In this document: in pieces, positions 11,182 through 22,995 of the stretch | How positions within the stretch are numbered: position 1 is the stretch's first letter | Layout: each line of letters opens with the position of its first letter | Assembly: GCF_001411555.2 (NCBI RefSeq) | Contig: NC_049912.1 | Coordinates: forward strand, 20,754,341-20,818,340 | Reading direction: 5' to 3' | From: Juglans regia | Taxonomy: Eukaryota > Streptophyta > Magnoliopsida > Fagales > Juglandaceae | Length of the DNA stretch: 64,000 nucleotides | Program-made: the position numbers and the translations under genes | The notes under the pieces: generated by a model | Told to the model about the DNA's origin: nothing | What the model saw: only the letters and a program-made list of their open reading frames with translations | Database searches by the model: none

Positions 11182-14164
11182 ATGTGGGGAGAAACAAGAG
11201 ATAAACCTGAAGGTGAACTTAATGTAAGTTTTGGCTATCAATGCAATGACAACAGAGGTAGATCTCTTGAGATTTCCAAAGGATATGAAATCCTACCTAA
11301 AATCCAAAAGACCAGCAGCTTCTCCTGCTTGTCTGGTGCTGCATTGAGTGCCAATGCCACACTGGCAAACACAAATATTTGCAATGGTTTGATAGGAGCA
11401 GAAATACTTCCTAGTTTGGACTCCCCTAATTCCTTTCATAAGGTTTCCTCTTCACCTGCCCTTTCAAGGTTGGACTTATTATCATCTTCTCTTCAGAGCA
11501 CCATGTCAAACTTAAGTTGCAGTCCTTCCCCTCCGAGTGATCACGAATCTTATTTGTTGAAACCTATGAGTGCTCCTTCAACAAGTGAAGGTTTTCTTAA
11601 TGCTATGGAACTACAGGTGGCAGGTGGGGCTGCTGGTGAAGACAGGGTTCAAGCTGTTTGTTCTGAAGAAAATGGGTGGCTCTTTTGTGCAATCTATGAT
11701 GGCTTTAATGGAAGAGATGCAGCTGATTTTCTGGCTGGGACATTGTATGAGACTGTCATAGTTTACTTTAATTTATTAGGCTGTGAATCAAAGCATGATT
11801 TATCAAGAGCTTCTAACAGTTTGTATTTGGATGAGTCTTTCCAATATACTTTAGGCGACAGTACTACTGTTACTGAGGGAAAGCTTCCATCAATAACTCA
11901 TAGTGACAAAGATTCATGTTTTGACTATATCAACAAGCATGGCTCATCTGCTAAAATAGAATTGGCATCTGACTCGTTTCAGTGTGGGGTACTTGATAGC
12001 CTCCTACGTGCTCTTAATCAGGCTGAGAATGACTTTTTATACATGGTTGAGCAGGAAATGGAGGACCGTCCTGATTTGGTTTCTGTAGGATCTTGTGTTT
12101 TAGTTGTGCTTCTTCATGGGAACAATTTGTATACACTCAATTTAGGCGACAGCAGAGCTGTGTTGGCAACAAATGGTGAAGGTGATGACACAGAGGGGAA
12201 TGAGAAACTGAAAGCTGTCCAGCTCACTGACAGTCATACTGTTGACAATGAAGTAGAAAAAAATCAACTCCTGCTTGACCATCCTGATGACCCAAGGACC
12301 ATTGTAGCTGGAAGAGTGAAGGGAAAACTGAAGGTCACTCGTGCTTTTGGAGTTGGTTACTTGAAAAAGGTAGGTACTTTTTCTTGGTCAAAGATAGGAA
12401 TTATTGTTAATATTATTTATATTATCATTTCTGTTTGGCTGCTTAATCAAGCTAACAATAGTTGCATCACTTATTAGTTAACGGGGAATTATTCAAATGT
12501 GAAAGTCTTAAGGTCAAGACATCCAGAGTGATGCTTTTTGGCAAAGAACAGTGAAGCATCATCTTAGTGAACTTGTGATCACTTAACAAGACGAATGCCC
12601 AATGAACTAGGGATCCATTTGAATCGAGAAACCAAACTACATCATTTCTGCCTAAATTAGATGCTCTGTTTTATTTCCCCATCGAGGACCTACCTAAAGC
12701 AGTGCTTAGAAAGACAGTTGTCCAATACTGATGAGGCTCAACCGAAAATATAATATATAATGGACTGCAAAGGCAGACAACCCACCCAGGAAAAAACCAA
12801 AGCTATGCTTTTGGTTTCATGGTACTTTCTAACTCAATACTGCCACCAGGCATGGACTCAGGAGTTCCTTCAGCGTTTCGAGTAGTGGTGGAGTCTCAAT
12901 TACTATTACTATACCACTAGCACTTCACGAGTGGTATAGTAGTAGTAATTATGTTCCTTGATGACACAAAGTATTTCCACAAGAGGCCAAAGCTACAAGT
13001 TGCTCCAAGCCACTGTAGTCTATTAAGTTATATGGGGAAAGTTCTCTCTACTATAGCCAAAAAATGTCTTCTCCCTCTGGTATGCTCAATTGTATTCTCT
13101 ATTTCATCTGTAATAAATATTGTCTCGGTAGTAAAGAATTGATTGTACTTAGGTAAGTTTCAACAAAGAATTTTATGCTGGAATGGATGGATCCTGGATC
13201 TCTGCCTATAATGTGATATATGAATCCATTTATGCACACATCAATGTACTTTTCTGCTTCATGAAGAGTTCATGATTTGGTTTGCAGAAAATACTGAACG
13301 ATGCACTAATGGGTATTCTTCGAGTTCGGAACCTTATAAGCCCTCCATATGTATCAACTGAACCATCACTGAATGTGCATACCATTTCAAAATCCGATCG
13401 CTTCGTTATACTTGGGAGTGATGGTTTGTTTGACTTCTTCAGCAATGATGAGGCAGTAAAACTTGTCCATTCTTTTATCTTGAGCAATCCATCTGGTGAT
13501 CCAGCTAAGTTTCTGTTGGAGCAGCTTGTTGAGAGAGCAGCCGACTGTGCAGGTAAACCTTTAGATATCTTCATGTAATAACATGATCAGCATTTCATTT
13601 AGTCAATTTTCTGTGAAACTTTCTCGTAACGGTATATAAAAATTAGGAGCATTATTTGTTTTAAATTTCATGCCTTCTGCCAACGGTCTCTATGGGTCAA
13701 TTGGCATCCAGGGCCTGGGCCATAGCGACCATGGGGCTCTTAGCGCCTTTTTTTGTCACACGGGTTCAAATCCCCTCCTTACCTGGGCCTCACCCCTCAA
13801 ATTTCCTATAAAAAAAGTTCATGCATTCTGAACAGTTTATTTGTTGCATCATTTAACATTGTGCACATATGCCTAATTTTTCCATTGTCCATCGATTGAC
13901 TTGATAGTCAAAAAACGCCAATTATGGTTTCCAGTTGTTCTTAATACATAGAACACTTTAACATGAGCATTGAGAGAAACATTGGGTGTTTGTAGCCTAT
14001 TCCCCAGCTTGTTAAGAATTTATTTTATTGTTGCAGGTTTCAGCTTGGAAGAATTAATGAATGTTCCAGCTGGTAGTAGAAGGAAATATCACGATGATGT
14101 TACTGTAATTGTGATCATTCTCGGAACAAACCAGCGCACCTCAAAGGCATCGACTTGCACGTAA
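11182..14164 (+). CDS. Protein phosphatase 2C, POLTERGEIST-like clade (PP2C 40-like)
   Basis: Mg/Mn-dependent Ser/Thr phosphatase. Coding exons 11182-12369, 13288-13552 and 14037-14164 (1581 nt, 526 residues) join in phase at GT-AG borders; the third border splits a Gly codon. A Ser-rich N-terminal region of about 150 residues precedes the PP2C domain. Visible metal and catalytic motifs are GEDRVQAV, AIYDGFNGRDAADFL (the POL/PLL-type DGFNG in place of the usual DGHGG), LNLGDSRAVL, VTRAFGVGYLKK, GSDGLFDFFSNDEAV and HDDVTVIVI. N-terminal wording such as SGAALSANATLANTN recalls Arabidopsis PP2C 40 rather than POL itself. Such enzymes act in development signalling; the substrate is unknown here. 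Introns carry a 20-bp hairpin (12898-12950) and a SINE (13680-13817). The gene appears intact. Confidence 0.92.
12898..12950. repeat. 20-bp inverted repeat in PP2C intron
   Basis: AATTACTATTACTATACCAC (12898-12917) and GTGGTATAGTAGTAGTAATT (12931-12950) pair at 19 of 20 positions with a 13-base loop. It lies in the intron between coding exons 1 and 2. Confidence 0.8.
13680..13817 (+). mobile_element. SINE with target-site duplication
   Basis: A 138-bp insert in the last PP2C intron is flanked by TTCATGCCTTCTG (13667-13679) and TTCATGCATTCTG (13818-13830), a 13-bp target duplication with one mismatch. It ends in a short A-run and contains a pol III B-box-like GGTTCAAATCC (13763-13773), with an A-box-like TGGCATCCAGG about 60 bases upstream. 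This structure fits a tRNA-derived SINE. Confidence 0.75.
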
Positions 14165-15782
14165 GATTTGAAGCGGCCATCCTATATCTTGCAGTGGAAT
14201 GTTTCTGCCTTATAGGAGTAATTTTCAGATGGTACATATCAATGTCAGAAACACTAGTAGTTAGTTCTTGATCTGTAAAAAGTTCTTTTTATTACTGCAT
14301 TTTTTTATGATCACAAATTGCACTTGTGCCTTTGCCTTTATGCAAGTAAGGCGAGCATTCATTCTCTTTTTATTATTGGAAATTAATGTGGTGAGAAACT
14401 TTGGCAAAGTTAGTTCATAAATTGCGCGATTCATCTATTGAGAAATATTGCCAAGCAAATGGTCAAATTGTTTTTTTTTTTTAATAATTTCGAGAAACCT
14501 CTTCAAGACAGGGTTCTTCGGACCCACCCCTGCAGAGTAAACTCCGGTCTCGTGCACCACACCCTCAAAAATTTTCTTACACAGAACTAATTAAATCGCT
14601 GGTTTTTTATCAGGAGGGTGTGACCCCAGAGGATTCTTTGAAATGTGTAATTCATCTGTTTTGTATTTCTTCAAGAATATCTTTTCTCCTAATGAAAGGT
14701 TCTACAATTTTACTACGACTTGCTTTTTCCATCAATGTAAACCCCCCACGTATTTCTCCAAAACTACACTTGGTTAGCTTTTTGTCCCATAGTCTAATGA
14801 TCTACGAAAAACTTGGAAAGTCATATCTGAACTTATACTTCATAATAACTAATTAATGCTACAAGTGGAACTCTATGTTAATGTAATTTTATCATATGCT
14901 CATTCACTTTAATGGTTCATTCGCCTGCCTAATGCTGCTGGGCTTACAGGGTATTGAGCTGCCGTTGGAATCGGCCAAAACTGTGGGAATTTCTATATTT
15001 TATAGGCACAAATAAACAGAAAACTTTTACAGTGTTCTTTCAAAGATTGTAGTCCACAAAACTACGAACACAGTTATATTCCATCCTCCCAAGCAATTTT
15101 GTCTCATCTGCAAGATGCTTGATATCACGGAGTGTAGTAATAAAGAATTCCTTCAGGGAAAAAGGAAAATGAATCATTGACTATGTAATGCATACACCAA
15201 AGAAAGAACAAAACAAAATGGCTGTAAAGCTTGTCCATTGACCAGAGCCTCGGAACCTCGAATAGTGTGGAGTCTGGACCATTGGGTTGACCATACAAGG
15301 GAATAACAGAGATGCTATTCAAATGGTGCGAAGGGCAATACCATTTGTTTTCCTGCTAGATGCTTGAACTAAACCTATATAATGGGGAATGAGCTGTTCC
15401 ATCAAGGCACCAAACTTCATTTCTTAAGAAAATATAATGGGGAATGAGCTGTTCCAGGAACGGGAAGGTGCAATCTTCCTACCTCAGATTGCTTAAGAAA
15501 CTACTTCTCATCAGTGAATATGGAATAAACAAGCCAAGGGAAAAGCTGCTTCTTGGGTTGAACCCAACCAGGCATCCACAAAACCAATTGAAATAGAAAG
15601 GTAATTCAAATTCCAAAATCAGCCAAAATTCCACAGTTAACTTAGATATGAGTTCTCTGTTGTGCTCAACAAACAGGTTGTAATTGATTATAAATTAAAG
15701 GTAAGGCACCAGTGGTACAAATTCAAGGAACACTGCTCATCCCCTTTTGAGGCACAACCAATGAGTCATAAGTACGCCACAG
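14165..15782. other. Region between two convergent genes
   Basis: Holds the PP2C 3' UTR, the SINE-like fragment above and, near 15780, the 3' UTR of the coiled-coil gene on the other strand. A short repeat TATAATGGGGAATGAGCTGT occurs at about 15378 and 15431. No other gene seen. Confidence 0.5.
14471..14572 (-). mobile_element. Possible SINE-like retroposon fragment
   Basis: Read on the minus strand, GGTGCACGAGACCGGAGTTT leads through a GGGTCCGAAGAACCC B-box-like stretch to a run of A. No target duplication found, so class is uncertain. Confidence 0.3.
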
Positions 15783-18700
15783 TTAATCCATCAGGTTTTC
15801 ACGTTCTTTATCGTTCTTATCCCCAGGCAAAATATGTCCATCCTTGTCATTTCCCTCAACCTTACAGTCTTGAGCCTGGGCATCTTCTGAATTAGTTGTG
15901 ACATCCTGCAGCTGAAAAAAGCTTAGTATGAATCAATTCAGGTGGTTGTGATAAACTCTCAAAGGATAATATAGTTCTACGAATCTCTTTGACAGAAACC
16001 CTGCAGATAGGAAAACTAATCAAGGAATAGCTTACCCCCAAATTTTTTGGGCTAGAAGCAACATCATCTTGTTGCTGCTGGAGAGTGGTTCTCAGATCTT
16101 TCTCATTTCCCTCGACGTCTTGAGCCTGGGCATCTTTTGAATTAGTTGTGACATCTTGCAGCTGAAAAAAACTCAGTATGAATCAATTCAGGTAGTTGTG
16201 ATAAACTCTCAAAGCATAATATAGTTCTGGGAATCTCTGACAGAAACTTTGGGCATAGGAAAACTAGTCAAGTAATAGATTACCCCCAAATTTTTTAGGC
16301 TAGAAGTAACATCGTCTTGTTGCTGCTGGAGAGTGGTTCTCAGGTCTTGAAACTCCTAGTTCAAATTTGATAAAAAAAAATTTATATACAAATACATGTT
16401 AAAAATATAGTTCGGAAGGATTAAATCTGGAGCACCACTCACTGATCGAAGTTGCTCAACTTCAACATTAAGTGATTTCTTAAGTTCTGAAAGCTCCTGC
16501 ATTACATAAGAGAATGTTGAGTAAAAGAAGTTACTACATTAAGAACAAAGTGATCTCTATGCCAATTAAAAGCATAGTTCTAGAATCAAACCAAAAAAAG
16601 CAAGAGAGAAATAACATTGAGCTTTAAACTCCATTGAGCAGTGCAAAGATGAATTTATAATCTAAATTGGACAATCCTTTTCTGTTTCAAATTTATTGGG
16701 TCGCATCAATCACCATGTATATATGTTGAAGTCAAATTTGTCTGTATTAAGCAATATCATATTATAAATTTAGGGATGTAACCCATACTAGATATCAAGT
16801 ACCAATGTTCGACACCAATACCATTTTCGTCCAAGTTCATAATTCTAACAGGACCCGTCATTACTTAAACATGAGCAGTAGCAAGTAAAGAAGAAATTTC
16901 TAAAGCCAAGCATCCATCTTTCAAGCCTAAAGAAGTTTATCACCAAAGATGAATAGGAAATTCTACTATTAATTGCTTGCATGCAGTTGCAGGCACCATT
17001 TGTTTCTGAAAATATGTTATCACATCAACATTCCAGGTAGAACCACATATTCTAAAACCCTCAGTCCTCTTTTGTATGATGCTTAGTTACATTAGATGCA
17101 TGCTGTCTACCAATATCATTATATTTTTAAGAATAGTGCTACATGTACTTACAATTTTACTTACACTTTAAATTACAATACTCATTTTATTAGTTTTCTT
17201 TTGAAATTCAAATTTCAAATTTCATGATTTTTAGCATATCAATAATTGACATGTGGAGAAGTAAGTTTTTTGTCAGTTTTTCTTAAGTACATTTAGCATT
17301 TTCCTATTGTTAATTACTAGCTTAACTGCCTATTTGAGATCAAATGATATCATTGTCAACTTTCCAGTTTCTCCCCTCAAAATGTACTTATTTTCTTTGT
17401 AGTTTAGCTCTTGAAGCACCAAACGATGCAACAGGGGCAGAAACATTTTAATCCACTCTTGCTAACACTTTTCCAGAGTTGATCACAATCGTCATAAATG
17501 GAGTTGTCTAAAGTATCAGAGGAAACTACTGTTTTATGAAGTCCCATAAACTTTTTCTTGACCTAGACTCAGCAAAGAGACCAGAATCAAGTATTAATCA
17601 GGATCATTACGTATGGGAAGAGAACAAGTCCACTAAGCTACATAATGCATTAAATTCAATCCATATTGAATTAAAAAGGCCACAGAAAAGTTGACCATCG
17701 CACAAAGTCAAAGATTGCAGAAATTCAATGTTACTATAAGTAGTTATAAGATCTAAAAAATTTCTCTATATGAAATTATGACAACGCCATCGTCGAGTTA
17801 CAATGAATCCAGCCAGCCTGAATTAGAAAAGCCTAAAGCCTCCACTGAAGACTAGTCAACAAACCAAGAAAATACATCTATGGACAAGCTCAACCGTAAA
17901 TAATCAAAGATCAATTCCAGAACTTGATTAGAACAGCTCTAAGTGAGAACTAGTCCAGCCATAAATAAGAGCCAAATATGGAAAAGAATTAGAATGCCAT
18001 AGCAGGTATCAAAGAACAAGTGCCAATTTCCTATATTAATTGCCCATGTAAGCGAGACATCTTATTCGAGCAGAAATAGTCCATAAATAAAAAGTTCCAA
18101 CGGATCAAAATAGACCCAAGCCATGCGCACAACTTCCAAATATCAAGCACAAAATAAAATAAATATAAAACATTTGGCGATAACCATTAAACACTTACAT
18201 CGCGATAGACCTTAACTTGAGTGTCTAACTTTGATCTCCAACTTTGCAAATCCTAATAGGCACCAAAAAATTGTAAAATCATCACCTGTCCTAAAAACTT
18301 AAGCTGATGAGTAAAAATAGATTTAATCATTTATATTTATTTGAACACTCCCCCTCACATGTAGATCAATATCTCTCTTAATAAGCGAGCACAATATATA
18401 GAATATTTAATTAATAAGATGAAGTGTAGAGTCAAGATTTGAATTCAGGACCTTTCACTTTGATACCATGTGAAATTACTACTTGTTCCAAAAGCTTGAA
18501 ACCATGTAAAATCATTATTTGTCTCAAAAACTTAAACTGATGGTAGAGATATATTTAATTATTTATATTTATCTTCACAAAAACAAATAAAAAAAAAGCT
18601 CCGCACTCAGAACTGAAGTATGTTAAAAGCAAAAATGAATAAACAATAGAAACTGTGTCCCCGTGGTAAGGCAGCATTGCTTAAATTCACCTGTTTCAAC

Positions 18701-19050
18701 CCTTGAATTCTATTAAGCAGCTCGGCCCTTGATTCATTTAATTCCTGAGAGTCAAAATTAACTGATATGAGAACACTACAGCTGATATTGTTACATATAT
18801 AATAATATATACACCGCAATCAAGCCAACTAAATTGAAGAATACAAAAAAAGGGTAGGTAGTTGAAATTACCGAGATCTTTGAGCCAATTGGAGTTATGT
18901 TCTCCTTCTTCTGCAAACAAAAATCACAGATCATCAATCTCCGAAACAAAATAAGTCATATATAAATGCACAGAGAGAGAGAGAGAGAGAGAGTACGGAG
19001 GAGAGTGGATTGGCTTGAGGAAGAGAAGGGGAGGAATCAGAGTTGGCCAT
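15783..19050 (-). CDS. Small coiled-coil protein of unknown function, eight exons
   Basis: Coding exons in gene order: 19050-18997, 18910-18872, 18744-18691, 18252-18199, 16496-16443, 16355-16284, 16161-16036 and 15911-15783, together 582 nt or 193 residues. Every exon is phase 0, and four are exactly 54 nt (18 residues). After a short Ser/Pro start (MANSDSSPSLPQ) the protein is predicted helical and highly charged: ELNESRAELLNRIQGLKQ, DLQSWRSKLDTQVKVYRD, ELSELKKSLNVEVEQLRS. This is a coiled coil, then a Gln-rich and acidic tail. It resembles an uncharacterised plant family sometimes labelled SMC-like; I assign no function. Exon 7 is a chimera of exon 6 and exon 8 made by a local tandem duplication. 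All borders are GT-AG on the minus strand. Confidence 0.85.
15865..16356. repeat. Tandem duplication of about 245 bp inside the coiled-coil gene
   Basis: Copy 1 (about 15865-16108) and copy 2 (about 16109-16356) both run from TCTTGAGCCTGGGCATCTT through TGAATCAATTCAGG to GAGAGTGGTTCTCAG, covering part of an exon, a whole intron and part of another exon. Copies differ by scattered substitutions. Confidence 0.9.
16497..18198 (-). other. Large intron of the coiled-coil gene
   Basis: A 1.7-kb intron without coding signal. A possible old MITE lies near 17130-17300 (AATAGTGCTACATGTACTTA at its left). Confidence 0.5.
18265..18576. repeat. Two diverged direct repeats in an intron
   Basis: About 18270-18343 and 18493-18576 share GTAAAATCAT, AAAAACTTAA, CTGATG and TTATATTTAT in the same order, suggesting a transposon fragment. 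Class not recognised. Confidence 0.45.
18972..18993. repeat. (GA)n microsatellite just inside intron 1
   Basis: About 11 GA units overlap the donor side of intron 1 of the coiled-coil gene; the donor reads GTACTCTCTC on the minus strand. Confidence 0.85.
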
Positions 19051-19506
19051 GGAATCGATAACTCCGAAGAGATTTCTAGGGTTTGTGCCCGCGGGGAGCG
19101 GGAGAGGGTTATGCTAGAAGAGGATTTTGTGAAGTAATTCGAAGGTTTAGGGTGTGAGAGCCTGGGGCCGAGGTTGTATAAAGGACCAGACAGTACTGGA
19201 AGTGTGAGAAAGCTTGGGATTTTGAAATTTGAGTTTAAGGATGTGTTGGGCGGGCTCTCTAATCTTGATCTGAAAATTGTTTAATGCTTGGTCCGGTCGG
19301 AGTAATGGCAACTTGGGGAAAATCTCATCTTACTGTTTAATTTTTAAGAAATTCTCACAATATTTCGTTATTATTTATTATTTTATTATTATTTTTTACA
19401 TATTTTTTATTATAATTTCTTATTTTCAATATTTTATCAATAATTTTTTATTATTTTTTTACTATTATTCATAAAATATTTGAGAATAACTTACTATTCA
19501 AATACA
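19051..19506. other. 5' UTR and promoter region of the coiled-coil gene
   Basis: Includes AACCCTAG-like leader sequence just upstream of the start (minus strand) and an AT-rich tail. No TATA box could be assigned with confidence. Confidence 0.4.
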
Positions 19507-19702
19507 ATCTAAGTTTTCGTTCGGTTATACAGATAAAATGAGATGAGATAAAAATTAAAAATTAAATAAAGTATTGTAATAATATAATTTTTATTTTAAA
19601 ATTTAAAAAAATTGAATTGTTTATTATATTTTATATAAAAATTTAAAAAAATTATAATGATTATAAGAAATGAGATTAGAATCTCACCTATCAAACCAAA
19701 CT
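19507..19702. repeat. GAGATGAG-type MITE
   Basis: Left TTCGTTCGGTTATACAGATA and right CTCACCTATCAAACCAAACT, with the family core ATTTTAAAATTTAAAAAAATT. Confidence 0.6.
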
Positions 19703-19705
19703 TTA

Positions 19706-20062
19706 GGACTTGTTTGGAAAAAAAATTTTTCAAAATTCTCATTTCACCTCGTCTCATTTCCAAATATCACCCAAACATAAATACTTTTAAACTAATTATT
19801 ATAATTTTTTCAAACTAATAGTTACAACTTTTTTAAATTTTCAAACAAAAAATAAAAAGCAATTAAACTTTTTTACATTTCTAAACAAAAATAATATTTT
19901 AATAATATTTTAACTTTATAATATTTTTTATTCAATTTTTTCTCTCAGATTTCACAAGACTTTATAAAACAACTTAAATTATCTCACTATTATTCATAAA
20001 TTATCTTATTATTATTTACAAAATTTCCATTTTATCTCACCCTCCAAATTTATCCTTACATA
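19706..20062. repeat. GAGATGAG-type MITE, reverse orientation
   Basis: GGACTTGTTTGGAAAAAAAA at the left; TCTCACTATTATTCATAAAT and ATTTTATCTCACCCTCCAAA at the right. Directly follows the preceding copy. Confidence 0.5.
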
Positions 20063-20282
20063 ACTACGTAGGCAGTACAAATTATGTTGCGTCCATCTTT
20101 TATTCTTTGGACTCAAAATCGTTACTTTTTAGGGCTTTTTTAAAAATAATCGGTGTATTATATTATACCAAAGTCGATTGTTTGTTTTTTTTTTTTTTTT
20201 TGGTTCGTTTGATGGCATTTCCCATGTTTGCTACATTTAGTTTCGTATTTAAGAAAAGCCAAAAATGGAATGATAATTAAAA
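20063..20282. other. Spacer before the outer Mutator-like element
   Basis: AT-rich; no gene seen. Confidence 0.4.
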
Positions 20283-20462
20283 GAGTAATATTACACACCA
20301 TATTCTTATTTTTTTTTCTATCTTATTGTATAAGAAGTGACACTTTAATCACCCTTAAATGATCTTTCATCTTTTTAAAAAATAAATATAAAGATTGATG
20401 GGTAATGTAACCTCATCATAATGAGATGAAAGTAAGATAAAAGTATGATGTATAGAATTTTC
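20283..20462. repeat. Hairpin MITE, unclassified
   Basis: Left AGTAATATTACACACCATAT and right GTATGATGTATAGAATTTTC face each other as imperfect inverted ends around an A/T-rich centre. Confidence 0.45.
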
Positions 20463-20731
20463 CTAATTAAAATCAAACGGCTTATACTTGTAGTTTGTTA
20501 TAACGAAACTATACACTAATTCGGGAAGCACTTGTTGTTCTCGTCTCTGTAACAACCTTTACATCTTATTTAAATCAAGTTAGTGATTTGAATTTCCCTC
20601 TTTTATCTGATATGATTCGATTGTTGAGAATGCATTTTGAATTCATCCTACTCATTCGGGATCTGTTGGATTCCTCGCAGGCGAGCGAGCCACACGCCGA
20701 TTTATTTGGTAGCAATCTTGAATTTTTTTTT

Positions 20732-21353
20732 GGACGTTGCTACTCGCCCCGCTCTTAAATCCCGTTAAGTCATCCCACTTGACGTGGAAATGAATATATT
20801 CATTTTAAAACGGAAAAGTCTACTCACGTTAGCAATGGTAATGTGGTCTTTTTTATTATCTCTCATTTCAGGTTCCTTTACACGTCCTCACCCAGCGACC
20901 ATCAACCCCTTGACCCCAAGTTCATCTCCGACGAAATCTTGGACCACAGCTCCATCTCCGACCTCATCTCCGTCCTCTGCATCAACCTTTTTTTTTCCCC
21001 CTCCCAAACCCACCATTTCGCCCGCCCAACCCCACCATTTCGCCGTGTCCCTAGCCCACCAGTTCGAGCCCCACCATCTCGGCCATCTCTCCGACGGACT
21101 ACGGAATCTCCAAGGTAATTTTTTTTCCCTGCCGATACATTAGTTTTTTTCCCATGCACTAGACGCCGAATGTAAAGCATGTAAATTTTTTTTTTTGGTT
21201 TGTTTTGTTTGGATTTTTTTTTTGTTTTGCTTCTGAGCTATGTTGTTATGATTCTGGTTGATTGTACTAAGGAAGGAATGGAAATTGAATGTTGGAGACA
21301 TTTGTGAAAAAATGAATTGCAGTTAACATGTTTGTGAAAATGCTTGTGACTGG
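20732..21353. repeat. Left inverted arm of the outer Mutator-like element
   Basis: About 0.6 kb. Segments matching the right arm in reverse complement include CTCTGCATCAACCTTTTTTT, CCAGTTCGAGCCCCACCATC, GCCGAATGTAAAGCATG and TTGTGAAAATGCTTGTG. Open frames here are Pro/Ser low-complexity shadows. Confidence 0.85.
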
Positions 21354-21636
21354 GAACAAGAGCCGCAAATCCACTTGTTTTGAGACAAGAAACATATATT
21401 ATACAAATATGGAATTTGGCAATTCTTAAACAAATCCACTTGTAGCTGTAGTAGTTATCATAGGGAACCAACATACTCAAAAAATGAGCGCCTATACCAT
21501 ATCCAATTATAAAGAAATTAAATGGAGAAATGGACTTGGTTAATGCTAGCTCTTTTGTCTTATAAGGATGTTAAATGGAATCTTATTTAGTATGGAGGAG
21601 TGATCTAGAGTCTTATTTAAATGGAATCTTCCAATG

Positions 21637-21714
21637 CACATCAACTTGTGAATTGCAATTGCAGTGCATATCAACTTGTGAATTGCAGTTCACATCAACT
21701 TGTAAATTGCAGTC
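21637..21714. repeat. Three short tandem repeats
   Basis: (C)A(C/T)ATCAACTTGTGAATTGCA occurs three times at 30- and 24-base spacing, upstream of the GRF gene. Confidence 0.8.
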
Positions 21715-22118
21715 CAAGGTCTTGCATATTTGGGATTATATCATATTGCTTGTGTGCTCAGCTTTAACTTTGGTAGACATGGAAAAAAAATATGGTAGGT
21801 TGCTTTGATTTGATCTTCCCTCTTTCTGAAGTTCATCGGATGCTCAAAATTAGCAACATGGATTTGAAAGTTGGCTTCTCTTTTCTTATTGCTGCATAAT
21901 TAAGAAGAATCTAGGGAACTTTCGAAGAGGTTTGGCATAATTATAGGGGATGACCAACTTAAACAGAATTTTTTTCTATGACATTAAACCTCACCAATGT
22001 AGCCTTTCAAATACACAAACCCACCTATATGGTAATCCAAGGAAAATCCAAGTGTAGGATTGAATCCAATTGACTTCTTGAAGGACAAAAGTTGTAAAAG
22101 AAGTGTGGTAATCCTACA

Positions 22119-22662
22119 ATGTCGAAAACATGTAGTAGCACTAGCAATATCTCACGCTCAAAGAACTCTTGGCAAAATGAATACCCAATATGCTTTTGTG
22201 GTATTAAAGCATGTAGACGAACTGCGCATACAGAGGATAATGAAGGGCATCGATTTTTCAGTTGCCCAAACTTTGAGGAATGTTATTTCAACCTTGTTTA
22301 CTAAGAAGTGTGGTAATCCTTATTTGCTAATGTGTTGGTTGATTTTGCAGGCTGGACATTCTTGCGGATATTTTTGTTGGTATGACCCGGAAATACCACC
22401 ATATGGTGAGAAGAGAATCAACCGTTTAAAGACTGAAATTCAAAAGATACAACTAGTAATGGATGTCCAAACAACTCAGCATCGACTAGAAATAGAGATT
22501 GAGAGGCGCAAGAGAAATGTTGAGAGTCATTGTAGTTTTAGTAATTTCAATATCATGGGTACTTTGTTTAGGCATGTTTTTTGGAAAATTCTAAGACAAT
22601 ATGTAATCTTTGAAGTTAATATAATTTCATGTAATCTTGTGTGGTTGTGTAGTACTGGGTAA
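22119..22662 (+). CDS. GRF-type zinc-finger protein carried by the Mutator-like element
   Basis: Proposed exons 22119-22295 and 22351-22662 (162 residues). The first holds ICFCGIKACRRTAHTEDNEG then HRFFSCPNFEE; the second, after a clear TTTTGCAG acceptor, begins AGHSCGYFCWYDPEIPPYGE. Together they form the GRF zinc-binding pattern CxC, then Cys, then CGYFxWxD. A charged helical stretch of about 45 residues follows (KTEIQKIQL, RLEIEIERRKR), then a hydrophobic tail. GRF fingers bind nucleic acid in other proteins; the role here is unknown. The donor (CTT|GTTTAC) is weak, but no other donor keeps the frame. Its place between the transposon arms suggests an accessory transposon gene or captured gene. 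Confidence 0.65.
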
Positions 22663-22995
22663 TCCAAATCCAATTATACTAATGATTACGATTATGATTA
22701 CGATTATGATCTAAACACGTCAATACAAAAATAGGTTTAATAAAAGAAAAATGCTGAAGACAGTCGCCCGGGGTAGACGCCGCGCAAGCGGCTGCTGATG
22801 TGGAATCAGTGTTTCAAAACGCACCGTATCAGTCTTCCGAATTTGATTCAAAATTTTGGTCCTCATCGAAACGCACCGCACCGTTTACATCAAGCTCCCC
22901 CCTCTGCGTTTTTTCCTTCTCCATTCTCTCCTAGAGCGATTCCACTTGAAGTCGAAGAAGGCGATTCCATCCCTCGAAGCGCCTCCGTCGAAGAT

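Noticed and set aside
20784..21180. Overlapping open frames of 80-120 codons rich in Pro and Ser
   Set aside because: They sit in the inverted arm of the Mutator-like element, occur on both strands and in several frames, and match no protein family; composition explains them.
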